DNA of 64,000 nucleotides, from NCBI RefSeq assembly GCF_000378725.1, contig NZ_KB900369.1, positions 62,001 through 126,000 of the forward strand, in the 5' to 3' direction. Positions 19,666 to 28,471 of this stretch are shown piece after piece; position 1 is the stretch's first letter, and each line of letters opens with the position of its first letter. The notes beneath the pieces were generated by a model, which saw only the letters and a program-made list of their open reading frames with translations, had not been told where the DNA came from and ran no database searches. This DNA is from Peptoniphilus lacrimalis DSM 7455. GTDB lineage: Bacteria; Bacillota; Clostridia; Tissierellales; Peptoniphilaceae. The position numbers were made by a program, and so were the translations under genes.

Positions 19666-20862
19666 ATGCTAAGAAATAAAAAGATTCTTCTAGGTGTTAC
19701 AGGAGGGATTGCAGCTTATAAATCTCCATCCATTTGTTCGATTTTAAGAAAACAAGGAGCAGAGGTTAAAGTTATAATGACAGAAGCTGCAAAGAAATTT
19801 ATAAGTCCATTAACTATGCAAACTATGTCAGGCAATATTTGTTATGATCAAATGTTTAATCAATTAACTAACATGGATGTGGGGCATATATCTTTAGCAA
19901 AATGGGCTGATATAATTGTAGTAGCTCCAGCGACTGCAAATATTATAGGAAAATTTGCAAACGGAATTTCAGATGACTTGCTGTCAACTGTTTTTATGGC
20001 ATCAAGGTCTAAAGTTATTATTGCTCCAGCTATGAATACTTATATGTTAAATTCTCCTGCTAATCAAAAAAATATGAAGACTCTTAAAGATAGAGGCATT
20101 ATTGTTTTAGACACAGAAAAAGATTTATTAGCTTGTAAAGATGTGGGCGAAGGTAAAATGCTATCTCCTAAAGAAATTGTTGATGAAATTGATACATGTT
20201 TAACTGCAAAAGATTTTGAAGGTAAAAATTTTGTAATTACTGCTGGTCCAACTATAGAACCTATAGATCCAGTTAGGTTTTTATCTAATCATTCTTCTGG
20301 TAAAATGGGTTATGCCATAGCTAGAAGAGCTAAAAAAAGAGGAGCTAATGTAACTTTAATTTCAGGTCCAACAAATATAGAAATACCAAAAGTGGACAAT
20401 TTTGTAAGAATAAAGACCACTCAGGATATGTTTGACCAAGTTGGCAAGTATTTTGATAATGCTGATGTTTTAATTAAGGCCGCTGCTCCAGCAGATTACA
20501 AACCTAAATATTATAGCAAAGAGAAAATCAAGAAAAATTCTTCTTATGATTTAAATAACATTGAGTTAGAAAAAAATCCTGATATAGCTAAATATTATGG
20601 AAGTAAAAAATCTAAACAAATTATAGTAGGTTTTGCTGCAGAATCTACTAATATTTATGAGTATGCTAAGGAAAAATTAAATTCGAAAAATTTAGATATG
20701 ATTGTTGTTAATAATATTGTTAGAGAAGGTGCTGGTTTCTCAACAGATACTAATATTGCTAGTATTATTGATAAAAATTTAAAGATTGAAGACTTTAACA
20801 TCATGACAAAAATAGAGCTTGCAGATAAGATTTTAAACAGAATAAGTAAATTATTTAGCTAG
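19666..20862 (+). CDS. coaBC: bifunctional phosphopantothenoylcysteine decarboxylase / phosphopantothenate-cysteine ligase
   Basis: A 398-residue fusion making 4'-phosphopantetheine for CoA. The CoaC half starts with GVTGGIAAYK and has the catalytic His in MDVGHISLAKWAD, the PAMNTYML motif and the Cys of LLACKDVGEGKM. The CoaB half begins near 185 with TAGPTIEPIDPVRFLSNHSSGKMG, followed by AAAPADYKPK, the CTP-dependent ligase region. CoaD, a later CoA enzyme, is at 37820 in the same window. Confidence 0.95.
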   Translation: MLRNKKILLGVTGGIAAYKSPSICSILRKQGAEVKVIMTEAAKKFISPLTMQTMSGNICYDQMFNQLTNMDVGHISLAKWADIIVVAPATANIIGKFANGISDDLLSTVFMASRSKVIIAPAMNTYMLNSPANQKNMKTLKDRGIIVLDTEKDLLACKDVGEGKMLSPKEIVDEIDTCLTAKDFEGKNFVITAGPTIEPIDPVRFLSNHSSGKMGYAIARRAKKRGANVTLISGPTNIEIPKVDNFVRIKTTQDMFDQVGKYFDNADVLIKAAAPADYKPKYYSKEKIKKNSSYDLNNIELEKNPDIAKYYGSKKSKQIIVGFAAESTNIYEYAKEKLNSKNLDMIVVNNIVREGAGFSTDTNIASIIDKNLKIEDFNIMTKIELADKILNRISKLFS

Positions 20863-20880
20863 GTTATCCTAGCTATTTTA
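20856..20880 (+). terminator. weak hairpin terminator between coaBC and priA
   Basis: An 8-bp perfect stem TAGCTAGG/CCTAGCTA (20856-20863 with 20868-20875) has a 4-base loop and only four T after it. It spans the coaBC stop codon. It probably gives partial termination at most. Confidence 0.5.
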
Positions 20881-20892
20881 GTAGGTGAAAAA

Positions 20893-23238
20893 ATGTACTG
20901 CGATATTTTTATAGAAAATAATTATAATAAAATTGATAATTTATATACCTATATAGTAGACCCTGATATTTATTTAAAAGCTGGCATGAGAGTTATGGTT
21001 TCCTTTGGAAAAGGTACTAGAGTTGGAATAGTTATGAAAATTTATTCAACTTATAATGGTCCATATTTAAGTAAATTAAAAAATATCATAGATGTCCTTG
21101 ATGCAGAACCTATTATTTCTGAAGATTTAATCAAGCTTGGTCTTTGGATGAAGGATAGATACCTTTTAGGTTACTCCAAGGCTTTTGCACCCTTACTTCC
21201 TCCTGGTGACTTAAAGAAAATAAAAAAATCTGTAAATATAAAAAAATATCCCTACGGTCAGGATCTTGAAGATTTAAAGAAAATAAATTTAGATAAATTA
21301 TATGAAGATATGGATTCAAATATGAAGAATCTGTGCAATAAACTTTATAAAAAAGGAATTTTAAAGTTTTCATATCTCCCTATCACTAGTATTAAAATAA
21401 AAACTGAAAAATTTTTGAAAAAATCCAATAATTTTTCTATGGAAAAACTTCAAGGATTAACAAAAAGACAAAGTCAAGCCGTGAATTATATAATAGAAAA
21501 AAAGGATGTTTCAAAAAAACTTTTGATGAAAGAATTAAAAATGTCTTCAACTCCTATCGAAGCTCTGATAAAAAAAGACTTAGTTACAGAATTTGATATG
21601 GAAGTAAAAAGCGATAAAAAATATATAGGTAAAGTTGGAACTAATCATACATTAAACGAAGAACAAAAAGATGCTATTAAAAGTATAGAAAGTACAAAAA
21701 AGGAAGTTTCTATATTATATGGTCTAACAGGAAGCGGAAAAACTGAAGTATATTTAAATTTGTCAAAAATAGCTTTAGATAGAGGTGAAGATGTTATAGT
21801 TCTTGTGCCTGAAATAGGACTAACATCTCAAATGATTGAAAGATTTAGGAATAAATTTCAAGATGATGTAGCAATTATCCACTCAAAACTATCAAAAGGT
21901 CAAAGATATGAAGAATACAGAAAAATACTTAATGGAGATGTGCATATAGTTGTGGGAGTTAGAAGTGCAGTTTTTGTTCCTTTTTCTAATTGTAGTCTTA
22001 TAATAGTAGATGAGTTTCATGATTCATCATATACTTTTCATGATTCATTAAAATATGACACTATAGAAGTTGCCATAAAAAGAATGGAGAATAAGGGGAA
22101 AGTTGTTTTAGGTTCAGCAACACCAGATATTTCACATTTTTATTTGGCACAACAAGGAAAATATAACCTTAGCTGTTTAAGAAACAGAGCTTTTCATGGT
22201 TCTAGACTGCCTGATACAAAAATAATAGATATGAGAAAAGAACTATTGATGGGTAATTTATCTATTTTTTCAAGGGCTTTAAAAGACAAGATAAAGGAAA
22301 AGCTTGAGAAAAATGAACAAATAATTTTATTTTTGAATAGAAGGGGTTTTTCCAATTTTGTATCTTGCAGAACTTGCGGACATGTTATAAAATGTGATAA
22401 TTGTGATATATCTATGACTTATCACAAAACAAATAATAGACTGATATGTCATTATTGTGGTTATACAAAAAGTCTTCCAAAAATTTGTCCTTCTTGCGGT
22501 TCAAAATATATTAAACAATTTGGATTAGGAACACAAAAGGTTGAAGAAGAAGTAAAAAAATTATTCCCAAATGCTAGAATATTAAGAATGGATAAGGATA
22601 CAACATCTAAGAAAGATTCTTATGAGAATTATTACCACATGATTAAAAATAAAGAAGTTGATGTTATTATAGGTACTCAGATGATATCTAAGGGTTTTGA
22701 TTTTCCTGATGTTACCTTAGTTGGAGTGATTGCTTCTGACATATCTTTATATATATCTTCTTATAAATCAAGCGAGGATACATTCCAACTTATTACACAA
22801 GTTTCTGGCAGGGCTGGAAGATCTTATAAAAAAGGAGATGTAATTATTCAGTCATATAATCCCAAACATTATGCAATAATGTATGCAGCAGACAATTCAT
22901 ATGAAGGTTTTTATAAGGAAGAGTTAGAGGAGAGAAGGACTTTTCTTTATCCTCCTTTTTCTAAAATAATTAACCTTGAATTTTCATCAACCTATGAAAA
23001 ATTAGCTATAAAATGGGCAAATGCATATTTATATAATATTGGAAAAATTATTGGAAATTTAGATGTTCAAGCAACAAAAATTATTAAACTTCCAAAAATA
23101 AAAAATGTGTATAGAATTCATTTTTCTTTGAAAGTTTGTCCACAAGATGAGCAAATGTTATTAAAAGTATTAAGAAGGGTAATAAATATCAGTAAGATTA
23201 ATGATAAAAAGGATATAGATTTAAATATTAAATTTTAA
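20893..23238 (+). CDS. priA: primosomal protein N' (replication restart helicase PriA)
   Basis: A 781-residue 3'-5' helicase that reloads the replisome at stalled forks. The N-terminal fork-binding domain is followed by Walker A LTGSGKT (278-284) and Walker B. Two zinc sites are made by CRTCGH...CDNC and CHYCGY...CPSCGS (about 490-535), and GTQMISKGFDFPDV and QVSGRAGR are later helicase motifs. Walker B reads D373-E-F-H376 where most PriA proteins have DEEH; the catalytic Asp and Glu are kept. Length is normal. The next genes def-fmt are the usual neighbours. Confidence 0.95.
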   Translation: MYCDIFIENNYNKIDNLYTYIVDPDIYLKAGMRVMVSFGKGTRVGIVMKIYSTYNGPYLSKLKNIIDVLDAEPIISEDLIKLGLWMKDRYLLGYSKAFAPLLPPGDLKKIKKSVNIKKYPYGQDLEDLKKINLDKLYEDMDSNMKNLCNKLYKKGILKFSYLPITSIKIKTEKFLKKSNNFSMEKLQGLTKRQSQAVNYIIEKKDVSKKLLMKELKMSSTPIEALIKKDLVTEFDMEVKSDKKYIGKVGTNHTLNEEQKDAIKSIESTKKEVSILYGLTGSGKTEVYLNLSKIALDRGEDVIVLVPEIGLTSQMIERFRNKFQDDVAIIHSKLSKGQRYEEYRKILNGDVHIVVGVRSAVFVPFSNCSLIIVDEFHDSSYTFHDSLKYDTIEVAIKRMENKGKVVLGSATPDISHFYLAQQGKYNLSCLRNRAFHGSRLPDTKIIDMRKELLMGNLSIFSRALKDKIKEKLEKNEQIILFLNRRGFSNFVSCRTCGHVIKCDNCDISMTYHKTNNRLICHYCGYTKSLPKICPSCGSKYIKQFGLGTQKVEEEVKKLFPNARILRMDKDTTSKKDSYENYYHMIKNKEVDVIIGTQMISKGFDFPDVTLVGVIASDISLYISSYKSSEDTFQLITQVSGRAGRSYKKGDVIIQSYNPKHYAIMYAADNSYEGFYKEELEERRTFLYPPFSKIINLEFSSTYEKLAIKWANAYLYNIGKIIGNLDVQATKIIKLPKIKNVYRIHFSLKVCPQDEQMLLKVLRRVINISKINDKKDIDLNIKF

Positions 23239-23249
23239 GGTGATATAAA

Positions 23250-23750
23250 TTGGCAATTAGAAATATTAGAACAGATGAAGATACAATATTAAGAAAAAAA
23301 TCTAAAACAGTTGAAAATTTCAATGATAGATTAAAGGTTTTAGTCGATGATATGTTTGAAACAATGGATTCTGCTGATGGAGTTGGTCTTGCAGCTCCTC
23401 AAGTAGGTATGTTAAAAAGGCTTATAGTGGTTGATGATAGAGATGAAGAAAATCAACATAGGTTTTATTTAATCAATCCTGTCATTACAAGAAAAGAAGG
23501 TAGTGAAGTTTGTCGAGAAGGTTGTCTTTCAATCCCAGGAAAACAAGGCGACGTTAAAAGAGCTACAGATATTGACGTAACTTACAATACTCTTGATGGT
23601 AAAGAAGAAAAAATAAATTGCAAAGATTTTTTAGCAAGAATTATACAACATGAAATTGATCACTTAGATGGAATACTATACACAGACAGGGCAGAAAAAA
23701 TGTATAGAATAGTTCAAAAAGACGATAATTTAGAAGAGTTAGAAATATGA
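23250..23750 (+). CDS. def: peptide deformylase
   Basis: A 166-residue iron or zinc enzyme that removes the formyl group from nascent proteins. All three motifs are present: GVGLAAPQVG (about 47-56), EGCLSIPG with the metal-binding Cys, and QHEIDHLDG with two His ligands and the catalytic Glu. It is the short type 1 form. The start is TTG at 23250 after AAGGTGA. It overlaps fmt by ATGA, so adding and removing enzymes for the formyl group are co-translated. Confidence 0.95.
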   Translation: MAIRNIRTDEDTILRKKSKTVENFNDRLKVLVDDMFETMDSADGVGLAAPQVGMLKRLIVVDDRDEENQHRFYLINPVITRKEGSEVCREGCLSIPGKQGDVKRATDIDVTYNTLDGKEEKINCKDFLARIIQHEIDHLDGILYTDRAEKMYRIVQKDDNLEELEI

Positions 23751-24667
23751 AAATAGTTTTTATGGGAACACCTGATTTTGCAATTCCTACACTAGAAAAA
23801 TTAAATGAAATTTCTGATGTAAGTCTGGTAGTAAGTCAGGTAGATAAAAAAAGGGGCAGAGGAAAAAAACTTTTACCTCCTCCTGTAAAGGAAGTAGCCA
23901 TTAAACTTGGAATAGAAGTTTTTCAACCTGAAAATATTAATTCACCAACATCTATAGAAAAATTAAAAAATATCCAAGCAGATATATTTGTTGTTGTTGC
24001 CTATGGGCAAATTTTAAGCAAAGAAGTTCTTCAAATACCAAAACTTTATTGTATTAATGTTCACGCTTCACTTTTACCTTATTTGAGAGGTGCTGCCCCC
24101 ATTAATAGAGCTATTATTGATGGCTTTGAAGAAAGTGGTGTTTCAATTATGAAAATGGAAGAGGGACTTGATAGTGGTGATGTAGCCTTGCAAAAAAGCC
24201 TAGCAATAAAGGATAAAAATGCCTATGAGCTTGAAAATGCTCTGGCTAAAATGGGAGCTGAGTTGATTGAAGAGTTCTTAATTAATTTAGATAAAGGAAC
24301 AATTCAGTTTAAGGAACAAGACCATTCTAAAATGACATATGCAAAAAAAATCACTAAATCAACTTTTAATATAGATTTTTCTAAGACTAGTGAGGAAATT
24401 TTAAATTTAATTAGAGGACTTGATCCTTATTATGGAGCTAGAGCTAAATATAAAGACGAAATTATTAAAATATTTAAAGCTTATAATTATGACTACATTG
24501 GAAGAGAAGTGCCTGGAACAATTTTAGATAATAATAAAAAATTGATAATTAAAACAGGTGATGGAGCAATTTCTGTTGAAGAGTTACAAATTCCTGGCAA
24601 AAAAAGGATGGATATAAAATCATTTCTTTTAGGCCACAATTTTGATAAAAACGAAAGGTTAGGATAA
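23747..24667 (+). CDS. fmt: methionyl-tRNA formyltransferase
   Basis: A 306-residue enzyme that formylates initiator Met-tRNA with 10-formyl-tetrahydrofolate. The N-terminus MKIVFMGTPDFAIPTLEKL and the catalytic block NVHASLLPYLRGAAPINRAI (about 103-122) are diagnostic, and the C-terminal OB domain includes a GKKRM block. The start overlaps the def stop. Confidence 0.95.
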   Translation: MKIVFMGTPDFAIPTLEKLNEISDVSLVVSQVDKKRGRGKKLLPPPVKEVAIKLGIEVFQPENINSPTSIEKLKNIQADIFVVVAYGQILSKEVLQIPKLYCINVHASLLPYLRGAAPINRAIIDGFEESGVSIMKMEEGLDSGDVALQKSLAIKDKNAYELENALAKMGAELIEEFLINLDKGTIQFKEQDHSKMTYAKKITKSTFNIDFSKTSEEILNLIRGLDPYYGARAKYKDEIIKIFKAYNYDYIGREVPGTILDNNKKLIIKTGDGAISVEELQIPGKKRMDIKSFLLGHNFDKNERLG

Positions 24668-24669
24668 TT

Positions 24670-25359
24670 ATGTACTATTATGGTTTTGAATATTTTATTT
24701 ATCTAGTTCCCGGTATTTTACTTGCACTTTATGCACAAGCTAAAATTTCATCTGCCTATGAGAAGTACGGTAGTATTAATTCAAAAATTAATATTAGTGG
24801 GGCTCAAGCTGCAAGAAAAATACTTGATGCTAGTGATCTTTATGATGTTGAAATTAAAATGATTGGCGGTAGATTAACAGATAATTATAATCCTAGTAAC
24901 AAAGTTTTAAGCTTATCTAAAGACGTTTATGAAAATACCTCTATAGCTTCAATTTCAATTGCAGCTCATGAAGTTGGTCATGCAATTCAGGATAAGATTG
25001 ATTATAAACCTTTAAGATTTAGAGAATCTATTGTGCCTATGGCAAATTTAGGTTCTAATCTATCTGTTTGGTTTATAATAATAGGCTGTTTTTTTTCATA
25101 CTTTTTAACTCAGATTGGCGTGGCTCTATTCTTTTTTGCCGTATTGTTTCAAATAGTTACATTACCTGTAGAATTTGATGCATCTAGAAGGGCAAAGCTT
25201 GCAATTGAAGATGCTGGTTTTCTAGATCAGGAAGAAATGAAAGGTACAAAAGAAGTTTTAAGTGCTGCGGCTTTAACTTACGTAGGCGCAACACTAACAG
25301 CTATTGGTCAATTTTTAAGATTACTTGCTTTAACTAATGGTGGCAGAAGACGAAGATGA
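24670..25359 (+). CDS. YugP-type zinc metallopeptidase (membrane)
   Basis: A 229-residue membrane protein. An N-terminal hydrophobic segment (about 5-22) precedes the HEVGH zinc motif at 100-104, and two hydrophobic segments near 125-165 follow. FDASRRAKLAI carries the likely third ligand. Family members (COG2738, B. subtilis YugP) have no firm physiological role. Its place between fmt and rsmB is conserved in clostridia and suggests only a shared operon. Confidence 0.85.
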   Translation: MYYYGFEYFIYLVPGILLALYAQAKISSAYEKYGSINSKINISGAQAARKILDASDLYDVEIKMIGGRLTDNYNPSNKVLSLSKDVYENTSIASISIAAHEVGHAIQDKIDYKPLRFRESIVPMANLGSNLSVWFIIIGCFFSYFLTQIGVALFFFAVLFQIVTLPVEFDASRRAKLAIEDAGFLDQEEMKGTKEVLSAAALTYVGATLTAIGQFLRLLALTNGGRRRR

Positions 25360-26648
25360 ATAACATTAGACAAAAAGCACTCTTTATCATAGACAATGTT
25401 TATAATAAAGGTGCTTTTTTAGAAGAACAACTGAATATATTTAAGCAATCTAATATATCTGATAGGGATTTTACCTTTGTTAAAAATATTACCACAGGTG
25501 TTATTAGAAATAGGACTTACTTAGATTATGTCATTAAAATCAACTCAAAAATCAGATTTAAAAAGATTCATAAAATAATTGCAATAATTTTAGAAATGGC
25601 GATATATCAATGCTATTTTTTAGACAAAATACCGAATTATTCAATAGTCGATGAATCGGTAAAGCTTGCTAAGTTATATGGGAATAAAGGCTCATCATCC
25701 TTTGTAAATGCAATTTTAAGAAATATAGTAAGTAAAGATAAAGTAGTAGTAAAAATTGAGGATTCCATAGAAAACTTAAGTGTTTATTACTCTCATCCAA
25801 AATTTTATACTAAATATTTTTATGAGAATTACGGTGTAGAACTTACTAAAAATTTATTAAAGGCAAATAATCAAGAGTCGGATTTTGTAATTAGGGTAAA
25901 CACTTTAAAAACAAAAAAAGATAATCTGTCTAAATTATTAAAATATGAAAATTTCAATGTAAGAGATGGACTCGTACCAGATTCTATTATAATTGAAAAT
26001 CCAAAAAATATTTTTGATACACAAGCGTTTAGAGAAGGATTTTTTTATGCTCAAGATTTTTCTTCAATTAAAGTATCACAAATTTTAAATCCTAGGAAAT
26101 ATTCCAAGATTTTGGATTTATGTGCAGCACCAGGCGGAAAAAGTACACATCTTGGAGCTATTTTAGAAAATACAGGTCAAATTTTAGCTTGTGACAAATC
26201 TTGGTATAAATTAGATTTAATAAGGGAAAATGCAAAAAGATTAGGAGTAAGTAACATAAAAGTATCTATAAATGATGCAAGTAAGTATAATAATGATTTT
26301 GAAGATAAATTTGATTATTGCTTAGTTGATGCTCCTTGTTCTGCAATAGGATTATATAGAAAAAAACCAGATATTAAATGGAACAGAAGTCTTGATGATA
26401 TCAAAAATTTAGCCCAAATACAAAAAATAATTATTAATAATGCTGGGAGATATGTAAAAAAAGGGGGAGTACTTATCTACTCAACTTGCTCTTTATCTTA
26501 TAGTGAAAATGAAGGTGTTATTAAAGAATTTTTAGATAGAAACAAAAACTATAAAATTCTAACTATAGAGGGTAAGGATATTTTAAAATTATTTCCCTTT
26601 GATAATTATGATGGCTTTTCAATTTGCAAATTACAGAGATTATATTAG
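25356..26648 (+). CDS. rsmB: 16S rRNA (cytosine-967-C5) methyltransferase
   Basis: A 430-residue protein with an N-terminal NusB-like RNA-binding domain (about 1-140) and a SAM-dependent Rossmann domain. CAAPGGKSTHL is the SAM site, DAPCSAIG and STCSLSYSENE hold the two cysteines of m5C methyltransferases. It methylates 16S rRNA near the P site. The start overlaps the preceding peptidase by ATGA. The usual fmt-rsmB-rlmN-prpC order of Firmicutes is kept. Confidence 0.93.
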   Translation: MNNIRQKALFIIDNVYNKGAFLEEQLNIFKQSNISDRDFTFVKNITTGVIRNRTYLDYVIKINSKIRFKKIHKIIAIILEMAIYQCYFLDKIPNYSIVDESVKLAKLYGNKGSSSFVNAILRNIVSKDKVVVKIEDSIENLSVYYSHPKFYTKYFYENYGVELTKNLLKANNQESDFVIRVNTLKTKKDNLSKLLKYENFNVRDGLVPDSIIIENPKNIFDTQAFREGFFYAQDFSSIKVSQILNPRKYSKILDLCAAPGGKSTHLGAILENTGQILACDKSWYKLDLIRENAKRLGVSNIKVSINDASKYNNDFEDKFDYCLVDAPCSAIGLYRKKPDIKWNRSLDDIKNLAQIQKIIINNAGRYVKKGGVLIYSTCSLSYSENEGVIKEFLDRNKNYKILTIEGKDILKLFPFDNYDGFSICKLQRLY

Positions 26649-26685
26649 CATTTATAAAATTTATCTTTTTCTTATCAGATGAATT

Positions 26686-26694
26686 TGCTATAAT
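26686..26694 (+). promoter_or_regulatory. extended -10 promoter before rlmN
   Basis: TG-C-TATAAT (26686-26694) is a consensus extended -10 box. No good -35 box is present. A start near 26701 would give a leader of about 13 bases to the GTG at 26714. Confidence 0.6.
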
Positions 26695-26713
26695 ACTATT
26701 TACAGGTGATGTA

Positions 26714-27760
26714 GTGATATTAAATTCAATGTATTTAGATGAACTAAAAGATTATCTAAGTTCTAAAGGTGAAAAATCTTTTAGGGCAAATCAACTTTAT
26801 ACTTTTTTTCATAAAAATAAAAGATGGGATATAGAAAATTCGAATTTATCTAAAAACACCTTAAAAATTTTACAAAATGATGAAATTAATACTATTAAAA
26901 TTCTAAAAATTTTTCATTCAAAATTAGACACCACTAAAAAATTTCTTTTTACTTTAGATGATTCAAACGTAATTGAAGGAGTTTTAATGAAGTATAATTT
27001 TGGTTATAGTCAATGTATTTCTACTCAAGTTGGTTGTAGAATGGGGTGTGCTTTCTGTGCTTCAACAAAAGATGGACTTTTTAGAAACTTGACACCAGCA
27101 GAAATGCTAAACCAAGTATATATAGTTGAAAATTATTTTGGAATAAATGTTAAGAATTTTATTTTGATGGGTTCGGGTGAGCCCTTAGACAATTTTGATA
27201 ATGTTATTAAGTTTTTAAAGATTTTACATTCAAAAGAAGGTCATAACACTTCATATAGAAATATCACAATATCGACTTGTGGTGTAGTTGATGGTATATA
27301 TAAATTGATTGATTCGGCTTTACCTATTAATCTTGCTGTGTCTTTGCATCAAACTAACGATTTGGAAAGGTCAAAAATAATGCCTATCAATAGAAAATAT
27401 AATCTGAACAAGCTTAAGAAAGCTTTAGAAGATTATAATTTAAAAACTAAAAATAGAATTACTTTTGAATATACCCTGATCAAGGGTAAAAATGACACTT
27501 TGAAAAATGTAAATGAACTTAAAGATATGTTTCAAAATTTATTTTGTCATATAAATCTTATACCATTAAATCCTATTGAGGAATATAATGAACAAAGACC
27601 CAATAGACAAGATATAAATAAATTTAAAAGGCTTTTAGAGGATGCTTCATTTAATGTAACAGTTAGAAGAGAGCTGGGTTCAGATATTGATGCTTCCTGT
27701 GGTCAATTGAGAGCCAGTTTATTAAGAGGTGAATTCAATGATTGTTGTAGCTGCGACTAA
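26714..27760 (+). CDS. rlmN: dual-specificity 23S rRNA/tRNA adenine-C2 methyltransferase RlmN
   Basis: A radical-SAM enzyme that methylates A2503 of 23S rRNA and A37 of tRNAs. The 4Fe-4S motif is Cys108, Cys112 and Cys115 in GCRMGCAFCAST, and the partner cysteine that carries the methyl group is Cys329 in DASCGQLR. I place the start at GTG 26714, which has AGGTG five bases upstream and gives 348 residues, the family norm; ATG 26729 is an alternative. Starting at 26624 would overlap rsmB and add a hydrophobic tail that the promoter at 26686-26694 argues against. Confidence 0.93.
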   Translation: MILNSMYLDELKDYLSSKGEKSFRANQLYTFFHKNKRWDIENSNLSKNTLKILQNDEINTIKILKIFHSKLDTTKKFLFTLDDSNVIEGVLMKYNFGYSQCISTQVGCRMGCAFCASTKDGLFRNLTPAEMLNQVYIVENYFGINVKNFILMGSGEPLDNFDNVIKFLKILHSKEGHNTSYRNITISTCGVVDGIYKLIDSALPINLAVSLHQTNDLERSKIMPINRKYNLNKLKKALEDYNLKTKNRITFEYTLIKGKNDTLKNVNELKDMFQNLFCHINLIPLNPIEEYNEQRPNRQDINKFKRLLEDASFNVTVRRELGSDIDASCGQLRASLLRGEFNDCCSCD

Positions 27761-28463
27761 TGTGGGTAAACATAGAAAGAATAATGAAGATTCTTACTAT
27801 GTTGACGAAAATAAGAAATTTTTTATCTTAGCTGATGGTATGGGAGGTCACTTGGCAGGTGAAACTGCTTCAGGTTTAGCAACCCAAATCCTCAGCAAGA
27901 ATTTAAGTAGATTGGGTGAAAATCCAAAAGATTCTGATATAATAGAAGAAATTAAAAAATCAATAAAAAATGCAAATGAAGAAATTTTTAATGAATCTAA
28001 AGATATTGAACAATATAGAGGTATGGGTACAACCTTGACTTTAGCATATATTAATAATGATGAATTGTTCTTTGCAAATATTGGAGATTCTAGAATTTAT
28101 AAGATTAATAAAGCTTATAAAAAAATAGAACAATTAACAAGAGATGATTCTTATGTAAATTATTTAATGGAAATTGGAGAAATTACTGAAGAAGAAGCAA
28201 AAGTTCATCCTAAAAAAAATATACTCACAAAAGCATTAGGTACAAATGAAAAAATTGACTTTGAAATTTCTAAAATTAAGCTAGAAAAGTCTGATATAAT
28301 ATTGCTTTGTTCGGATGGTCTAACAAATATGGTATCTAATGATGATATTTTGAATTTAATTATTAAAAATGAACCCACAAAGGTTCATGAAATTCTTATT
28401 GATGAAGCTTTAAAAAATGGCGGAATAGATAATGTAACTTTAATCTTGGTATATAATGAGTAG
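27738..28463 (+). CDS. prpC: PP2C-type Ser/Thr protein phosphatase
   Basis: A 241-residue metal-dependent phosphatase. NNEDSYYV near residue 15, ADGMGGHLAGE near 35, GMGTTLTLA, NIGDSRIY and CSDGLTNMV are the PP2C motifs with their metal-binding Asp residues. It reverses phosphorylation by the PASTA kinase encoded next. ATG 27738 follows AGAGGTG inside the end of rlmN; a GTG at 27729 lies within that SD and is unlikely. The phosphatase-kinase-rsgA-rpe-thiN order is conserved in Firmicutes. Confidence 0.94.
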   Translation: MIVVAATNVGKHRKNNEDSYYVDENKKFFILADGMGGHLAGETASGLATQILSKNLSRLGENPKDSDIIEEIKKSIKNANEEIFNESKDIEQYRGMGTTLTLAYINNDELFFANIGDSRIYKINKAYKKIEQLTRDDSYVNYLMEIGEITEEEAKVHPKKNILTKALGTNEKIDFEISKIKLEKSDIILLCSDGLTNMVSNDDILNLIIKNEPTKVHEILIDEALKNGGIDNVTLILVYNE

Positions 28464-28471
28464 GTGTTTAA

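Noticed and set aside
26624-26713. Longer N-terminus for RlmN from 26624
   Set aside because: It would overlap rsmB, add an odd hydrophobic stretch and run through a promoter; the GTG at 26714 has an SD and gives normal length.
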